From Burkholderiaceae bacterium (GTDB lineage: Bacteria > Pseudomonadota > Gammaproteobacteria > Burkholderiales > Burkholderiaceae), in contig JANWUU010000265.1 in the NCBI GenBank assembly GCA_025057735.1, positions 1 to 8,558 of the forward strand: a DNA stretch of 8,558 bases. The letters run 5' to 3'. Within the stretch, counting starts at the first letter, position 1. Each line of letters starts with the position of its first letter. Position numbers and translations under genes: made by a program. This document shows positions 1 to 6,402 of this stretch, piece after piece. The notes under the pieces are model-generated. The model was not told the origin of the DNA. It worked only from the letters and a program-made list of their open reading frames with translations, and did not search any database.

Positions 1-231
1 GCGCTCGACGACCGCCCGGCCTGGTTTGCGCCCTACTGCGAACACCTGATCGCCTGCGACGGCCGCCGCGGATTCGACGACGAGGTGGCCGCCCGGCTGC
101 GCGCGGCGCTTACCCGCACGCAGGCGCGCCTGGCGCGCGCGCGGTGGATGCGCTCGTCTGAGCACCGGGTCGACTACGGCTTGATCTCGAGCTTGGGCAG
201 CCAGCCCGGATTGGTTCCTTCGCCCGAATAG
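1..231 (+). CDS. C-terminal fragment of an unrecognised protein
   Basis: Frame 1 is open from the left edge to a TAG at 229-231 (76 codons visible). The start lies outside the window. Codons up to about position 165 end mostly in G or C and the translation is protein-like: an aromatic, Cys-containing segment (WFAPYCEHLIACDGRRG, about residues 8-24) followed by an Ala/Arg-rich, probably helical tail. The other two plus frames either stop early or give Arg-rich shadow translations. I do not recognise the family and assign no function. The last 58 nt overlap the 3' end of the convergent beta-helix lipoprotein gene, so the final ~19 residues may be run-on caused by a lost stop codon. No terminator hairpin is visible between the two genes. 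Confidence 0.5.
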   Translation, partial: ALDDRPAWFAPYCEHLIACDGRRGFDDEVAARLRAALTRTQARLARARWMRSSEHRVDYGLISSLGSQPGLVPSPE

Positions 232-1913
232 GCGCCGCGCAATGTCCAGTTACGGCTCGCGCCGTTGAAGTCGCGATCGAAATCGGTGAACGCGGCGAGC
301 CCCGTCGTGCCGAGCGCGGTGCCGCGCAGTTGTCCGACTTTCGGATACAGATCGAGCGCGCCCGGCGCACCGGTCGGATTGTTCAGATACGCCGCGGCAT
401 TGGCGTAGCTGTCGGTGACGTTGGCGCTAGCGCTCGCCGCGCTGCCGCTAACGGTGATCGGCGCGCCGGCGAACACGGCATTGCCGAGCACCTGCTGCGT
501 GAAACCGCTCGCGCCACCGCTCACGGCGATGCCGGTATCACGGGCGACGATGGTGTTGCCAAAGATGCGCACGTCGCGCACTACCCCGTTGTGCCGCTGC
601 ACGCGCATCGCGGTGCCGGCGTGGTTGACCAGCACGTTGGCGTAAAAGGCGATGTTGCCCTCGCCCTGAAACAGCGCCTCGGTCGGGTTTTGATAGAAGA
701 AGTTGCCGTAGATCTCGAAGCCGTTGGACGACCCCGGACCGCTGGCCGGCTGATCGCCGACCAGCAGATTCGGCCGGGCGCCGTCGGGCGACACGTAACT
801 GCTGCGTTTGACGAACACGTTGTGGCGGATGATCGTGTTTGTCTTGCCGGTCGGCATGCCCGCAGGGACGTTGCTCCAAGGAACCTGGTGTTTGATCTGC
901 ATGTTGTAGCCGATCGAATCGACGATCAGGTTGTTCTCGACGATGCCGGCGACAAATGGGCTGCCGCCGTTGGAGTCGCCCAGATACATTCCGGTGCCGG
1001 CGTTCTCGATCACGTTGCGGCGGATCACCCAATTCCACGTCGGTGAGCCGGTGGTCGAGATGCCGACGATCTGCTGCTCGCCCCCCACGCCGTAGATCCG
1101 CAGCCCCTCGATCGTGATGTGGTGCGCAAGGCCCTGCACCGCGACGCCGAAACCGCCGCGATCGCGCCCGTTGACCTCCAGATTGCGGATCACGATGTAG
1201 CTGGCATTGGCCAAGCGAATCGTGTTGTGCGTGGCGCGGCCGTAGAAAACCGGCTTCGGTCCCGTTTCGGGACCGGTGATCGTGATCGGCGCGGCGGCCG
1301 TGCCGTTCAGGTTAAAGATCGGCAGCCCCGGCACGCTCGCGGTGTCGTTGCCGCTCGCGTCGATGCCATAGTTGCCCGGCGCGAGCAGCAGCGTGTCACC
1401 GGGTTTTAACGTTGGCAGCAGGCTCAGATAGTTGTTCGGGTTGGCCGGGATGATGTTGCCGCTCGCGGCTGGCGTGGTCGCCTGCGCCGAGGAGGAATTC
1501 GCCGACACGTTGCCGGCCGCATCGACCGCGGCGACCGCGTAGGTGTACATGGTTGCCGGCGCCAGACCGCCGTCGGTGTACGTGGTGGTCGTTGTCGTGC
1601 CGACCTGTGCGCCGTTCCGCAAGACCCGGTACGCGACGACGCCGACGTTGTCGGTCGATGCTTGCCACGTCAGTGCGATCGTGAAAGCCGAGGTTGCCGT
1701 CGCGTTGAGGTTGGTCGGAGCCGTCGGCGGTTGCGTATCGGGCGCAGGCGTGGGCGACGGAGACGGTGACGGCTGCGGCGAAGGCGACGGCGCGGGAGGC
1801 GAGGCAGCCGGCGGCGGCGTGGTGGCAGCGGTGTCACCGCCACCACAGGCGCTCGCAGCGAGCGCGGCGGCGAAGAGCAGGGCTGGCAGGCGGCGATGCG
1901 AAGAGCGGTCCAT
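174..1913 (-). CDS. Lipoprotein with Fn3 domain and right-handed parallel beta-helix
   Basis: This 579-residue protein is predicted to be exported and lipid-anchored, most likely on the outer membrane or cell surface. In order: a basic n-region and hydrophobic core (residues 1-22) ending in LAASAC, with Cys23 followed by GGG as the lipobox; a Pro/Ser/Ala-rich linker (33-66); a fibronectin type III domain (about 62-148) with the usual PTAPTNL start, LTWQAS strand and AYRVLRNG; then a beta-helix (about 153-560) opening with LKPGDTLLLAPGNY and continuing with repeated strand-turn units rich in Asn (IRNLEVNG, IRRNVIEN, VENNLIVD, IRHNVFVK, IYGNFFYQN, IFGNTIVA). This fold is shared by pectate lyases, chondroitinase-B/alginate lyases (PL6) and non-catalytic surface proteins; I cannot identify catalytic Lys/Arg residues, so polysaccharide lyase activity is only possible. 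The frame is open up to 2069, but I chose the ATG at 1911-1913 because it places the signal peptide at the N-terminus and has a GGAAG motif 4 nt upstream. Confidence 0.85.
   Translation of the reverse strand: MDRSSHRRLPALLFAAALAASACGGGDTAATTPPPAASPPAPSPSPQPSPSPSPTPAPDTQPPTAPTNLNATATSAFTIALTWQASTDNVGVVAYRVLRNGAQVGTTTTTTYTDGGLAPATMYTYAVAAVDAAGNVSANSSSAQATTPAASGNIIPANPNNYLSLLPTLKPGDTLLLAPGNYGIDASGNDTASVPGLPIFNLNGTAAAPITITGPETGPKPVFYGRATHNTIRLANASYIVIRNLEVNGRDRGGFGVAVQGLAHHITIEGLRIYGVGGEQQIVGISTTGSPTWNWVIRRNVIENAGTGMYLGDSNGGSPFVAGIVENNLIVDSIGYNMQIKHQVPWSNVPAGMPTGKTNTIIRHNVFVKRSSYVSPDGARPNLLVGDQPASGPGSSNGFEIYGNFFYQNPTEALFQGEGNIAFYANVLVNHAGTAMRVQRHNGVVRDVRIFGNTIVARDTGIAVSGGASGFTQQVLGNAVFAGAPITVSGSAASASANVTDSYANAAAYLNNPTGAPGALDLYPKVGQLRGTALGTTGLAAFTDFDRDFNGASRNWTLRGAYSGEGTNPGWLPKLEIKP
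1734..1817 (-). repeat. Low-complexity Pro/Ser repeat inside the lipoprotein gene
   Basis: A degenerate tandem repeat of Ser-Pro and Ala-Pro codons encodes the linker (about residues 33-60, e.g. SPSPQPSPSPSPTPAP). On the plus strand it reads as GGCGA/GGAGA-like units. Such linkers keep a surface domain away from the lipid anchor and can vary in length by slippage between strains. Confidence 0.6.
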
Positions 1914-2084
1914 CGAGCTTCCGGAAGGGATGCGACAAGCGCGCGGCGCGCGCCCCACCGCGAAGATTGCCGTATCGCGTCTGCGGTCCGAAAGGAAACG
2001 TTCCCCCGTGTTGGCTAGGCTGCGCGGCCGAGTGCCTTCTTTGCAATTGCCGCTGCCCGCTGGCATCAAGTGCGAGCGATCCCC

Positions 2085-2393
2085 TCACCCGCGCGCGCGA
2101 TCGCGGATCCCGAGCTCCTCCAGTTTGCGATACAGGCTGGACAGCCCGATGCCGAGCCTTTGCGCGGCGATGCGCCGATCGCCGTCGGACTGCTCCAGGG
2201 CGCGCAGGATCACCTCGCTCTCGAAGCGTCTTAGCTGCCGAATCTCAGCAGGCGGGGCGCCGCATGTTCCTCGATACCGGGGTTTGGTTCCATGCTGACG
2301 CGCTCGCATATCGAAGCAATCGCCGCCTAGTTGGCACGGGCCGTCCCGGCCGCGGTCGATCGCTCCAAAACTAAAACGTTCGGCTCGACTCAA
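2085..2393 (-). pseudogene. Fis-type HTH tail of a sigma-54 response regulator (remnant)
   Basis: The last ~57 of 102 codons (from about position 2261 down to the stop) match the C-terminal DNA-binding tail of NtrC-class, sigma-54-dependent regulators: RRFESEVILRALEQSDGDRR, then AAQRLGIGLSSLYRKLEELG, the helix-turn-helix of the Fis (HTH_8) fold at residues 72-94. In the family this tail follows a receiver domain and an AAA+ domain with GAFTGA and Walker motifs; none of these is encoded upstream in any minus-strand frame. Residues 1-44 look like unrelated translated sequence. The longest frame starts at a TTG (2391-2393); an ATG at 2307-2309 would give 74 residues; neither has a convincing Shine-Dalgarno. 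Most likely it is the 3' stump of a deleted regulator gene. A free-standing Fis-like DNA-binding protein is the less likely alternative. Confidence 0.65.
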
Positions 2394-2532
2394 TCGCGCA
2401 AGAAATCACGGACATACAGCGCGGCATCCATCCACCTCCGGCATCCCCTGCAGGCGATGCCAGTTGTCCTGGTGGATTCTGCGCTATCCGGAGTAAACCC
2501 GGGCGGCGAAGAAGTGGCATGCTTCGGCCGCC

Positions 2533-2546
2533 TTGATGGACGTCAA
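2533..2546 (+). promoter_or_regulatory. FNR/ANR-like binding site
   Basis: TTGATGGACGTCAA matches the FNR consensus TTGAT-N4-ATCAA at 9 of 10 defined positions (one A to G change in the right half). It is centred 97 nt upstream of the ATG at 2637, the start of the LonB-like stress protease remnant. Lon-like and Usp-type stress genes of proteobacteria are often under oxygen control by FNR-family regulators, so the placement fits. I see no good -10 element at the spacing expected for class II activation (the closest is TAACCT at 2580-2585, about 10 nt too far), so function is an inference. Confidence 0.45.
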
Positions 2547-2636
2547 CCGCGGCGCCTGCGCGCGCGACCCTGACCCCGGTAACCTGCGTGTCGGCCTCAA
2601 CCCCTGCTACGTCGCGACCATGAGGCTGTTCCTCCG

Positions 2637-3248
2637 ATGACCGCCCGGACCCTAAACCCCGGCCAGCTCGCTCGCCGCTGCGACCCGGCCACGCTCGGCT
2701 TCGCGACCACGGCCGAACTCGCCGACCTCGACGAAGTCGTCGGGCAGACTCGCGCCACGGAGGCGGTGCGGTTCGCCATCGCCATGCCGGACGACGGCTA
2801 TCACGTCTACCTGATGGGTCCGCCCGGAAGCGGCAAGCGGGCCATCGCGCAGCGGGCGATCCGCGCGCAGCGAGCAGGCGCGCGGAAACCGCGCGGCGAC
2901 TGGGCGTACGTGAATAACTTCGCGCGGCCGCACCAGCCGCTGGCGCTGCGGCTACCTCCCGGACGCGGCAGCGAGCTGCGCGAGGACATGCGGCGGCTTG
3001 TCCAGGACCTGCAAACGCTGATACCCGCGGTCTTCGAGTCCGAGGAGTACACGGCGCAGGTCGAACGCATCGGCGCGGAGATCGGCGAGCGCGCCAACCG
3101 CGCGCTGCAGGAGGTTGGCCAAGGTGGCGCAACTGCGCGTGTCGGCGCTGCTCGTCGAAAGCGCCGTCGCGCTGCAGGCCGCGGCGCTTCGGTTCACGCG
3201 CCTGCTGTCGCACGCGGCGGCCGAGTGGACGCCGTTCGACCCCGTTGA
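2637..3248 (+). pseudogene. LonB-like AAA protease, N-terminal fragment
   Basis: Residues 1 to ~161 match the N-terminus of the LonB-like ATP-dependent proteases (AAA_32 domain plus S16 Ser-Lys protease domain, usually about 800 residues). Visible hallmarks: LARRCDPATLGFATTAEL (11-28), DEVVGQTRATEAVRFA (32-47), the Walker A loop GPPGSGKR (61-68), GDWAYVNNFARPHQPLALRL (87-106), LPPGRGSELREDM (106-118) and ESEEYTAQ (134-141). After LQEVGQ (~3120) the translation becomes an Arg/Ala-rich shadow and stops at 3248. Walker B, the arginine finger, the proteolytic domain and its Ser-Lys dyad are all missing, so it cannot be an active protease. The ATG at 2637 gives the conserved N-terminus; its GAGG is 12 nt upstream, farther than usual. 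The break coincides with the point where the neighbouring universal-stress frame takes over. Confidence 0.75.
3109..3126 (+). promoter_or_regulatory. Internal Shine-Dalgarno AGGAGG before a GTG start
   Basis: AGGAGG at 3109-3114 lies 9 nt upstream of a GTG at 3124-3126 that is in frame with the universal-stress-type protein. Within the LonB-like frame these bases encode Gln-Glu-Val, so the motif may be accidental, but it could allow translation of the downstream fragment by coupling with the upstream one. The TTG at 3115 touches the motif directly and is a much worse start. Confidence 0.4.
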
Positions 3249-3762
3249 CGTGGAGCGGGCATGGCGGGCGCAGGCCGAGCGCGTGCGGCGGCAGGTAGCC
3301 GAACTAGCCGCCCGTCACGGCGTGCACTGCGCTCTCGAGATTGCGCGCGGCCGGCTGCCGGCCATCGTCCGCGAGGCGTTCGCCGACGCCGAGCTGTTGC
3401 TTCTTGAACAGGCAGCACTGCCGGCACCGCGCATCGGCCGCGCTCAGCCACCGCGCGGAGTGCTCGTTCGCGTCGACGACAGTGACGCGGGCCGCCGTGC
3501 GCTGCAATTGGCGGCACTAGCCGCGACCGCGCTCGGCGATGCGCGCCCGGCGCCGATCCGCGTGGAGCTGGTCGCGCCGACTCCGTACGCGTTGGCAGTG
3601 CTGGGCGCGACGGCTCGCTCAGCGCTGCCGCACGCGCAGGTCGACGCGACACGCGCGGAACCGGCTTCGGTCACGCGCGACGCGTTGCTAATCGCACCGG
3701 AGCATCTCTTGGACCCGCTCGCGCTCGAACGGCTTGCCGTACCGACGCTGCTGGTGCGGTAA
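3115..3762 (+). pseudogene. Universal-stress-type protein, N-terminally truncated
   Basis: This frame (up to 215 residues) resembles the tandem-domain Usp-like proteins of betaproteobacteria. The first domain begins at its second strand (VSALLVESAVALQAAAL, about residues 9-25), followed by a long helix with WRAQAERVRRQVAELAARHG (50-69), ARGRLPAIVREAFADAELLL (77-96), and then a second domain that restarts with RGVLVRVDDSDAGRRALQLA and ends with the typical Usp strand VPTLLVR before the TAA at 3760-3762. The first strand, which normally carries the nucleotide-site Asp, and the first helix (roughly 25-35 residues) are missing; that is exactly where the LonB-like sequence ends. The best usable start is the GTG at 3124. 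No complete ATP-binding motif (G-2x-G-9x-G-S/T) is visible. It may still be translated as a partial protein, but it is best described as a deletion product. Confidence 0.65.
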
Positions 3763-3794
3763 AGCCCAACCGGAGTCCCTCGCGGACGGGCAGC

Positions 3795-3974
3795 GTGGCT
3801 GTGCTGGTCGTAGCCGGCCCAGCCCCGCAACTCGCTGCCGAACTGGTGCTCCCTGACGGCCTGCCGCGCGTCAGCAACGAGGTGCGGTAGGAACGCGCAC
3901 GCCTCGACGCAACCCGCTTGCTGCTGACCGACGAGCGGCGCAGCAGCGGGCACAGCGCTTCCGCTGCCGAATGA
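3795..3974 (+). pseudogene. Possible decayed ORF interrupted by TAG
   Basis: From a GTG at 3795 the frame reads VAVLVVAGPAPQLAAELV and on to SNEVR, meets TAG at 3888-3890, and continues in the same frame as ERARLDATRLLLTDERR and onward to a TGA at 3972-3974. Most codons on both sides of the TAG end in G or C and the composition is protein-like, which suggests one gene with a nonsense mutation or a remnant joined by rearrangement. I do not recognise the family. A chance open frame in GC-rich DNA is a real alternative. Confidence 0.25.
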
Positions 3975-4083
3975 ATAGGCAGAGGTGACTCTACGATCGA
4001 GCACCGCGTGTCCACCGCTGGCCAGCGTCGTGTTCAAAGCACAATCCCGCCAGCCGTCGACAACGCTTGCAGCGGTTCGTGGC

Positions 4084-4107
4084 GTCCATCAAACGGGGAC
4101 AAGTTCA
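4084..4107 (-). mobile_element. Possible IS3-type terminal repeat remnant
   Basis: Read on the minus strand from 4107, the segment starts TGAAC and ends TTTGATGGAC, a layout I associate with the terminal inverted repeats of IS3-family elements in Burkholderiales. No transposase is encoded nearby, and no matching 24-bp end is found, only a 10-bp inverted match (TTGATGGACG) at 2533-2542, which may be chance. This is pattern memory, not a confirmed match. Confidence 0.15.
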
Positions 4108-4134
4108 GTCCAAGCTCGAAGCAGCACGTCGGTT

Positions 4135-4944
4135 TCAATCGCCGGCCCGCCCCGCCTGCCGCAGCAGCATCCGCGCCCGCGCCAACACCGGCGCATCGAC
4201 CATCTTGCCGTCCACCGCGACCGCGGCGCCCTGCGCCGCGTCGGCGGCGGCGAGCACGCGCTCGGCCCAGGCGACCTCCTCCGCGCTCGGCGCCAGTGCC
4301 GCGTTGATCACCGGCACTTGCCGCGGATGGATCGCCAGCTTGGCGCCGAAGCCGAACCGGCGTGCACGCTGTGTCTCGGCGGCCAATCGCGCAGCGTCGT
4401 CGATTGCCGTGCATACGCCGTCCACCGGCGGGGCGAGACCCGCCAGCCGGGAAACGAGCACCAACTGCGCGCGATACGGCAGCAGCTCTTCGCCGTCGCC
4501 GGCCGCGCCCAGATCGAGCGCGAGATCGATCGAACCGAACGCCAGCCGCTGCACGCCGGCTGCGCCCGCCACCTCCCGCAGCCGCTCGATTCCGGCTGCC
4601 GTTTCCACCAGCGGCAGCAGCGCCGCGTTCGGCGCGGCCGCGCGCACGCGCGCGAGCTGCGCCGCGCTCTCCGTTTTCGGCAGCAGCACCGCCGTCACGC
4701 CGGCCCTCGACGCGAGCTGCAGATCGTCGGCGAACCACGCCGTATCGGCGCCATTGATCCGCAGCACGATCGGGCCGTTGCCGGCCTCCAGCCACTGCGC
4801 CACCGCGGCGCGCGCCGCTTCCTTCGCAGCCGGCGCGACCGCATCCTCCAGGTCGACGATCACCGCGTCGGCGCCGGATGCGAGCGCCTTCGCGAAGCGC
4901 TCGGGCCGGTCGCCGGGGACGAACAAATAGGAGCGCGGCAGCAC
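4135..4944 (-). CDS. CitE-like (HpcH/HpaI family) CoA-ester lyase
   Basis: This 269-residue protein belongs to the citrate-lyase-beta-like branch of the HpcH/HpaI aldolases, TIM-barrel Mg-dependent enzymes that cleave or form C-C bonds of hydroxyacyl-CoA esters (malyl-, methylmalyl-, citramalyl-CoA). Seen: RSYLFVPGDRPERF (4-17), DLEDAV (31-36), the substrate-binding Arg in LRIN (61-64), LLPKTE (87-92), PLVETAAGI (111-119) with Glu114 and FGSIDLALDLG (136-146) with Asp140 as the expected metal ligands, FGAKLAIHPRQV (199-210) and VDGKMVDAPV (244-253). Length is normal for the stand-alone family rather than for the citrate lyase complex, and no citD/citF partner is present. The start is a GTG at 4942-4944 with GAGGTG 4 nt upstream that overlaps the TGA of the preceding gene, so translation is probably coupled. 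It is the last gene of the operon and would split the CoA ester made by the upstream enzymes; which ester is unknown. Confidence 0.85.
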   Translation of the reverse strand: MLPRSYLFVPGDRPERFAKALASGADAVIVDLEDAVAPAAKEAARAAVAQWLEAGNGPIVLRINGADTAWFADDLQLASRAGVTAVLLPKTESAAQLARVRAAAPNAALLPLVETAAGIERLREVAGAAGVQRLAFGSIDLALDLGAAGDGEELLPYRAQLVLVSRLAGLAPPVDGVCTAIDDAARLAAETQRARRFGFGAKLAIHPRQVPVINAALAPSAEEVAWAERVLAAADAAQGAAVAVDGKMVDAPVLARARMLLRQAGRAGD

Positions 4945-4948
4945 GTGG

Positions 4949-4954
4949 CACCTC
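4949..4954 (-). promoter_or_regulatory. Shine-Dalgarno overlapping a stop codon
   Basis: GAGGTG shares its first two bases with the TGA (4953-4955) of the MmgE/PrpD gene and lies 4 nt before the GTG start of the CitE-like gene. It decides that start and indicates translational coupling. Confidence 0.6.
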
Positions 4955-6320
4955 AGGGCAGGAAACGTTCGACCCGTCGTGCCGTGCGCAGCGCGCGCAC
5001 GCGCTCGATGATGCGCTTCATCTCGCCGGCGCTCGCGCCGCCGCGGTAGACGGCCAGTTGCACAGCCTTCGCCTCCAGCTCCTCGCGCGTCAGCGGGTTG
5101 CCCGGATCGCCTTTCGGTTCGTCCACCCGCGCCTCCAGCGTGCGGCCGTCGGTGGCGGTGACGCGCACCTTGCCGATCCAGCGCGCCGGGTAGGCGGCAT
5201 CGACCTCGGCGTCGCGCTGCATCGTCACCCGTCCGCGCATGGCGATGACGGCCGGATCGCGCCAGTGTTCATCGAACTCGGCGAGCCCGGCCTTGCCATG
5301 GAGCGCGATCAGCGCGAGCACGGTACCGATCGAGAACTTGGCCTGGTGCACGGTCTGCGGTTCGACCACCGGCCCGAGCACGTCAAGCGCCCCCTGGTGC
5401 ACCAGCGCCGTGATGGCGCCGATCTCGCGCGCCGACAGCGCGTGCGTCTTCATCAGTTGCGCCAGCGCATCGGCGGCCGGATGCGTGTGGCGGCACGAGG
5501 CGTGGTACTTGAACGAGGTCTCCGCCAGCGCCCAACGCGTGCCGAGCCGGTCCGTCAGGCGCGCGACGTCGGCATCGCTTGACATGCCGGCGGCCATGCC
5601 CTGCGCGCCTTCCAAGATCCGCTGCGCGCCGGTAAAGCCGTCGGCGGCCAGATACGCGGCGGTCAGCCCCGCGGCAGCCGCATGCGCGGTGTGCAGTTGT
5701 TTGGAGTCCGCCGCCTCGCGCAGAAACTCCCACAGGCCGGCGGCCTGCGTCCCGGCCGAGCCGAACGCGTGCGCCATCTGCGCGGGGGTCAGTCGCAGCA
5801 GCCGGCCCACTGCGGCAGCGGCGGCCAGCGTGCCGGCGGTGCCGGTCGTGTGAAACACCTTGTAGTGCGAGCGGCCGAGGAATTCGCCGACGCGGATGCC
5901 GACCTCGTAGCCGGCCACCGCCGCCACCAGCAGTTCGGCGCCGCTCGCGCCGAGCGCCTGCGCGGTGGCGAGCGCCGGCGGAAACACGACCGCCGCCGGA
6001 TGAAACACCGCGCCGTTGTGCACGTCGTCCTGCTCGGCGAAATGCGACGCGGCGGCATTGGCCGTCGCCGCCGCGAGCGGGCTGCTCGTGCGGCGATGGA
6101 TCAGGATCTCGCTGGCGCCTTCGGCCGGACCCATCGCGGCGGCGAACCGCGCGATCGATTCCACCGGCCGCGCGCCCTTGCCGGCAAGCGCGGAGCCGAA
6201 CCAGTCGATCAGCAGATCCTCGGCCCGCGCGAGCACCGCCTCCGGGATGTCCTGCAGCCGCAGCTCGGCCGCGAAGCGGGCGAGTCGCACGCCGGGTGCC
6301 GTCGCATCGGATGCGGTCAC
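4953..6320 (-). CDS. MmgE/PrpD family protein
   Basis: This 455-residue protein spans the full length of the MmgE/PrpD family, whose characterised members include 2-methylcitrate dehydratase, cis-aconitate decarboxylase and iminodisuccinate epimerase. Seen: ARAEDLLIDWFGSALAG (31-47), the conserved DDVHNGAVFHPAAVVFPPAL (98-117), GTAGTLAAAAAVGRLLRL (160-177), FGSAGTQAAGLWEFL (186-200), KQLHTAHAAAAGLTAAYLA (207-225), GFTGAQRILEGAQG (228-241), the FKYHASCRHTHPAADA motif (270-285) and HQAKFSIG (325-332). Residues differ enough from canonical PrpD that methylcitrate dehydratase should not be assumed, and no prpB or prpC is nearby. In context the protein probably (de)hydrates or decarboxylates a dicarboxylate or its CoA ester. 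The start is a GTG (6318-6320) with a strong AGGAGG 9 nt upstream. It lies 82 nt after the CoA-transferase and 8 nt before the CitE-like gene, in one operon. Confidence 0.85.
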   Translation of the reverse strand: MTASDATAPGVRLARFAAELRLQDIPEAVLARAEDLLIDWFGSALAGKGARPVESIARFAAAMGPAEGASEILIHRRTSSPLAAATANAAASHFAEQDDVHNGAVFHPAAVVFPPALATAQALGASGAELLVAAVAGYEVGIRVGEFLGRSHYKVFHTTGTAGTLAAAAAVGRLLRLTPAQMAHAFGSAGTQAAGLWEFLREAADSKQLHTAHAAAAGLTAAYLAADGFTGAQRILEGAQGMAAGMSSDADVARLTDRLGTRWALAETSFKYHASCRHTHPAADALAQLMKTHALSAREIGAITALVHQGALDVLGPVVEPQTVHQAKFSIGTVLALIALHGKAGLAEFDEHWRDPAVIAMRGRVTMQRDAEVDAAYPARWIGKVRVTATDGRTLEARVDEPKGDPGNPLTREELEAKAVQLAVYRGGASAGEMKRIIERVRALRTARRVERFLP

Positions 6321-6329
6321 GTGCTACGT

Positions 6330-6335
6330 CCTCCT
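6330..6335 (-). promoter_or_regulatory. Strong Shine-Dalgarno for the MmgE/PrpD gene
   Basis: AGGAGG on the minus strand, 9 nt before the GTG at 6318-6320. It is the strongest ribosome binding site in the operon and fixes the start. It follows the only real gap (82 nt) in the operon, so this gene has independent initiation. Confidence 0.65.
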
Positions 6336-6402
6336 GAGCTGGCGATCTGCATTCCCTACCGGTCGAACGATTGGATTGTGGCGCACGGCGAATGCAGCGA
6401 CG

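Larger units (their letters stand above)
3763..4134. other. Gene-free stretch with no intact CDS
   Basis: This 372-nt stretch separates the plus-strand stress remnants from the end of the minus-strand operon. I see no intact gene. It holds a coding-like frame interrupted by TAG (3795-3974), a 7-bp inverted repeat with a 14-nt loop (GCTGCTG 3920-3926, CAGCAGC 3941-3947) without a T-run, and a short segment at 4084-4107 that looks like an insertion-sequence end. No convincing intrinsic terminator is visible for either converging transcript. Confidence 0.5.

Noticed and set aside
2038..2066. Sigma-54-like promoter (GGGCAG...TTGCAAA on the minus strand) upstream of the lipoprotein gene
   Set aside because: The GG and GC elements are separated by 11 nt instead of the strict 10, and the -24 half matches poorly.
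1914..2069. N-terminal extension of the lipoprotein by 52 residues
   Set aside because: It would bury the signal peptide and lipobox inside the protein; the ATG at 1911-1913 puts them at the N-terminus.
2515..2530. TGGCATG on the plus strand as a sigma-54 -24 box
   Set aside because: No TTGC at the required distance; the following bases are GGCC.
2536..2640. 34-codon ORF ending in ATGA overlap with the LonB-like start
   Set aside because: Its ATG lies inside the FNR-like box, no Shine-Dalgarno precedes it and the translation is not recognised; the overlap may be accidental.
3920..3947. GCTGCTG/CAGCAGC hairpin as a terminator
   Set aside because: Loop of 14 nt, no T-run on either strand.
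3985..5049. Long plus-strand open frames antisense to the CitE-like and MmgE/PrpD genes
   Set aside because: Arg/Ala/Pro-rich shadow translations, common opposite real genes in GC-rich DNA; no recognisable motif.
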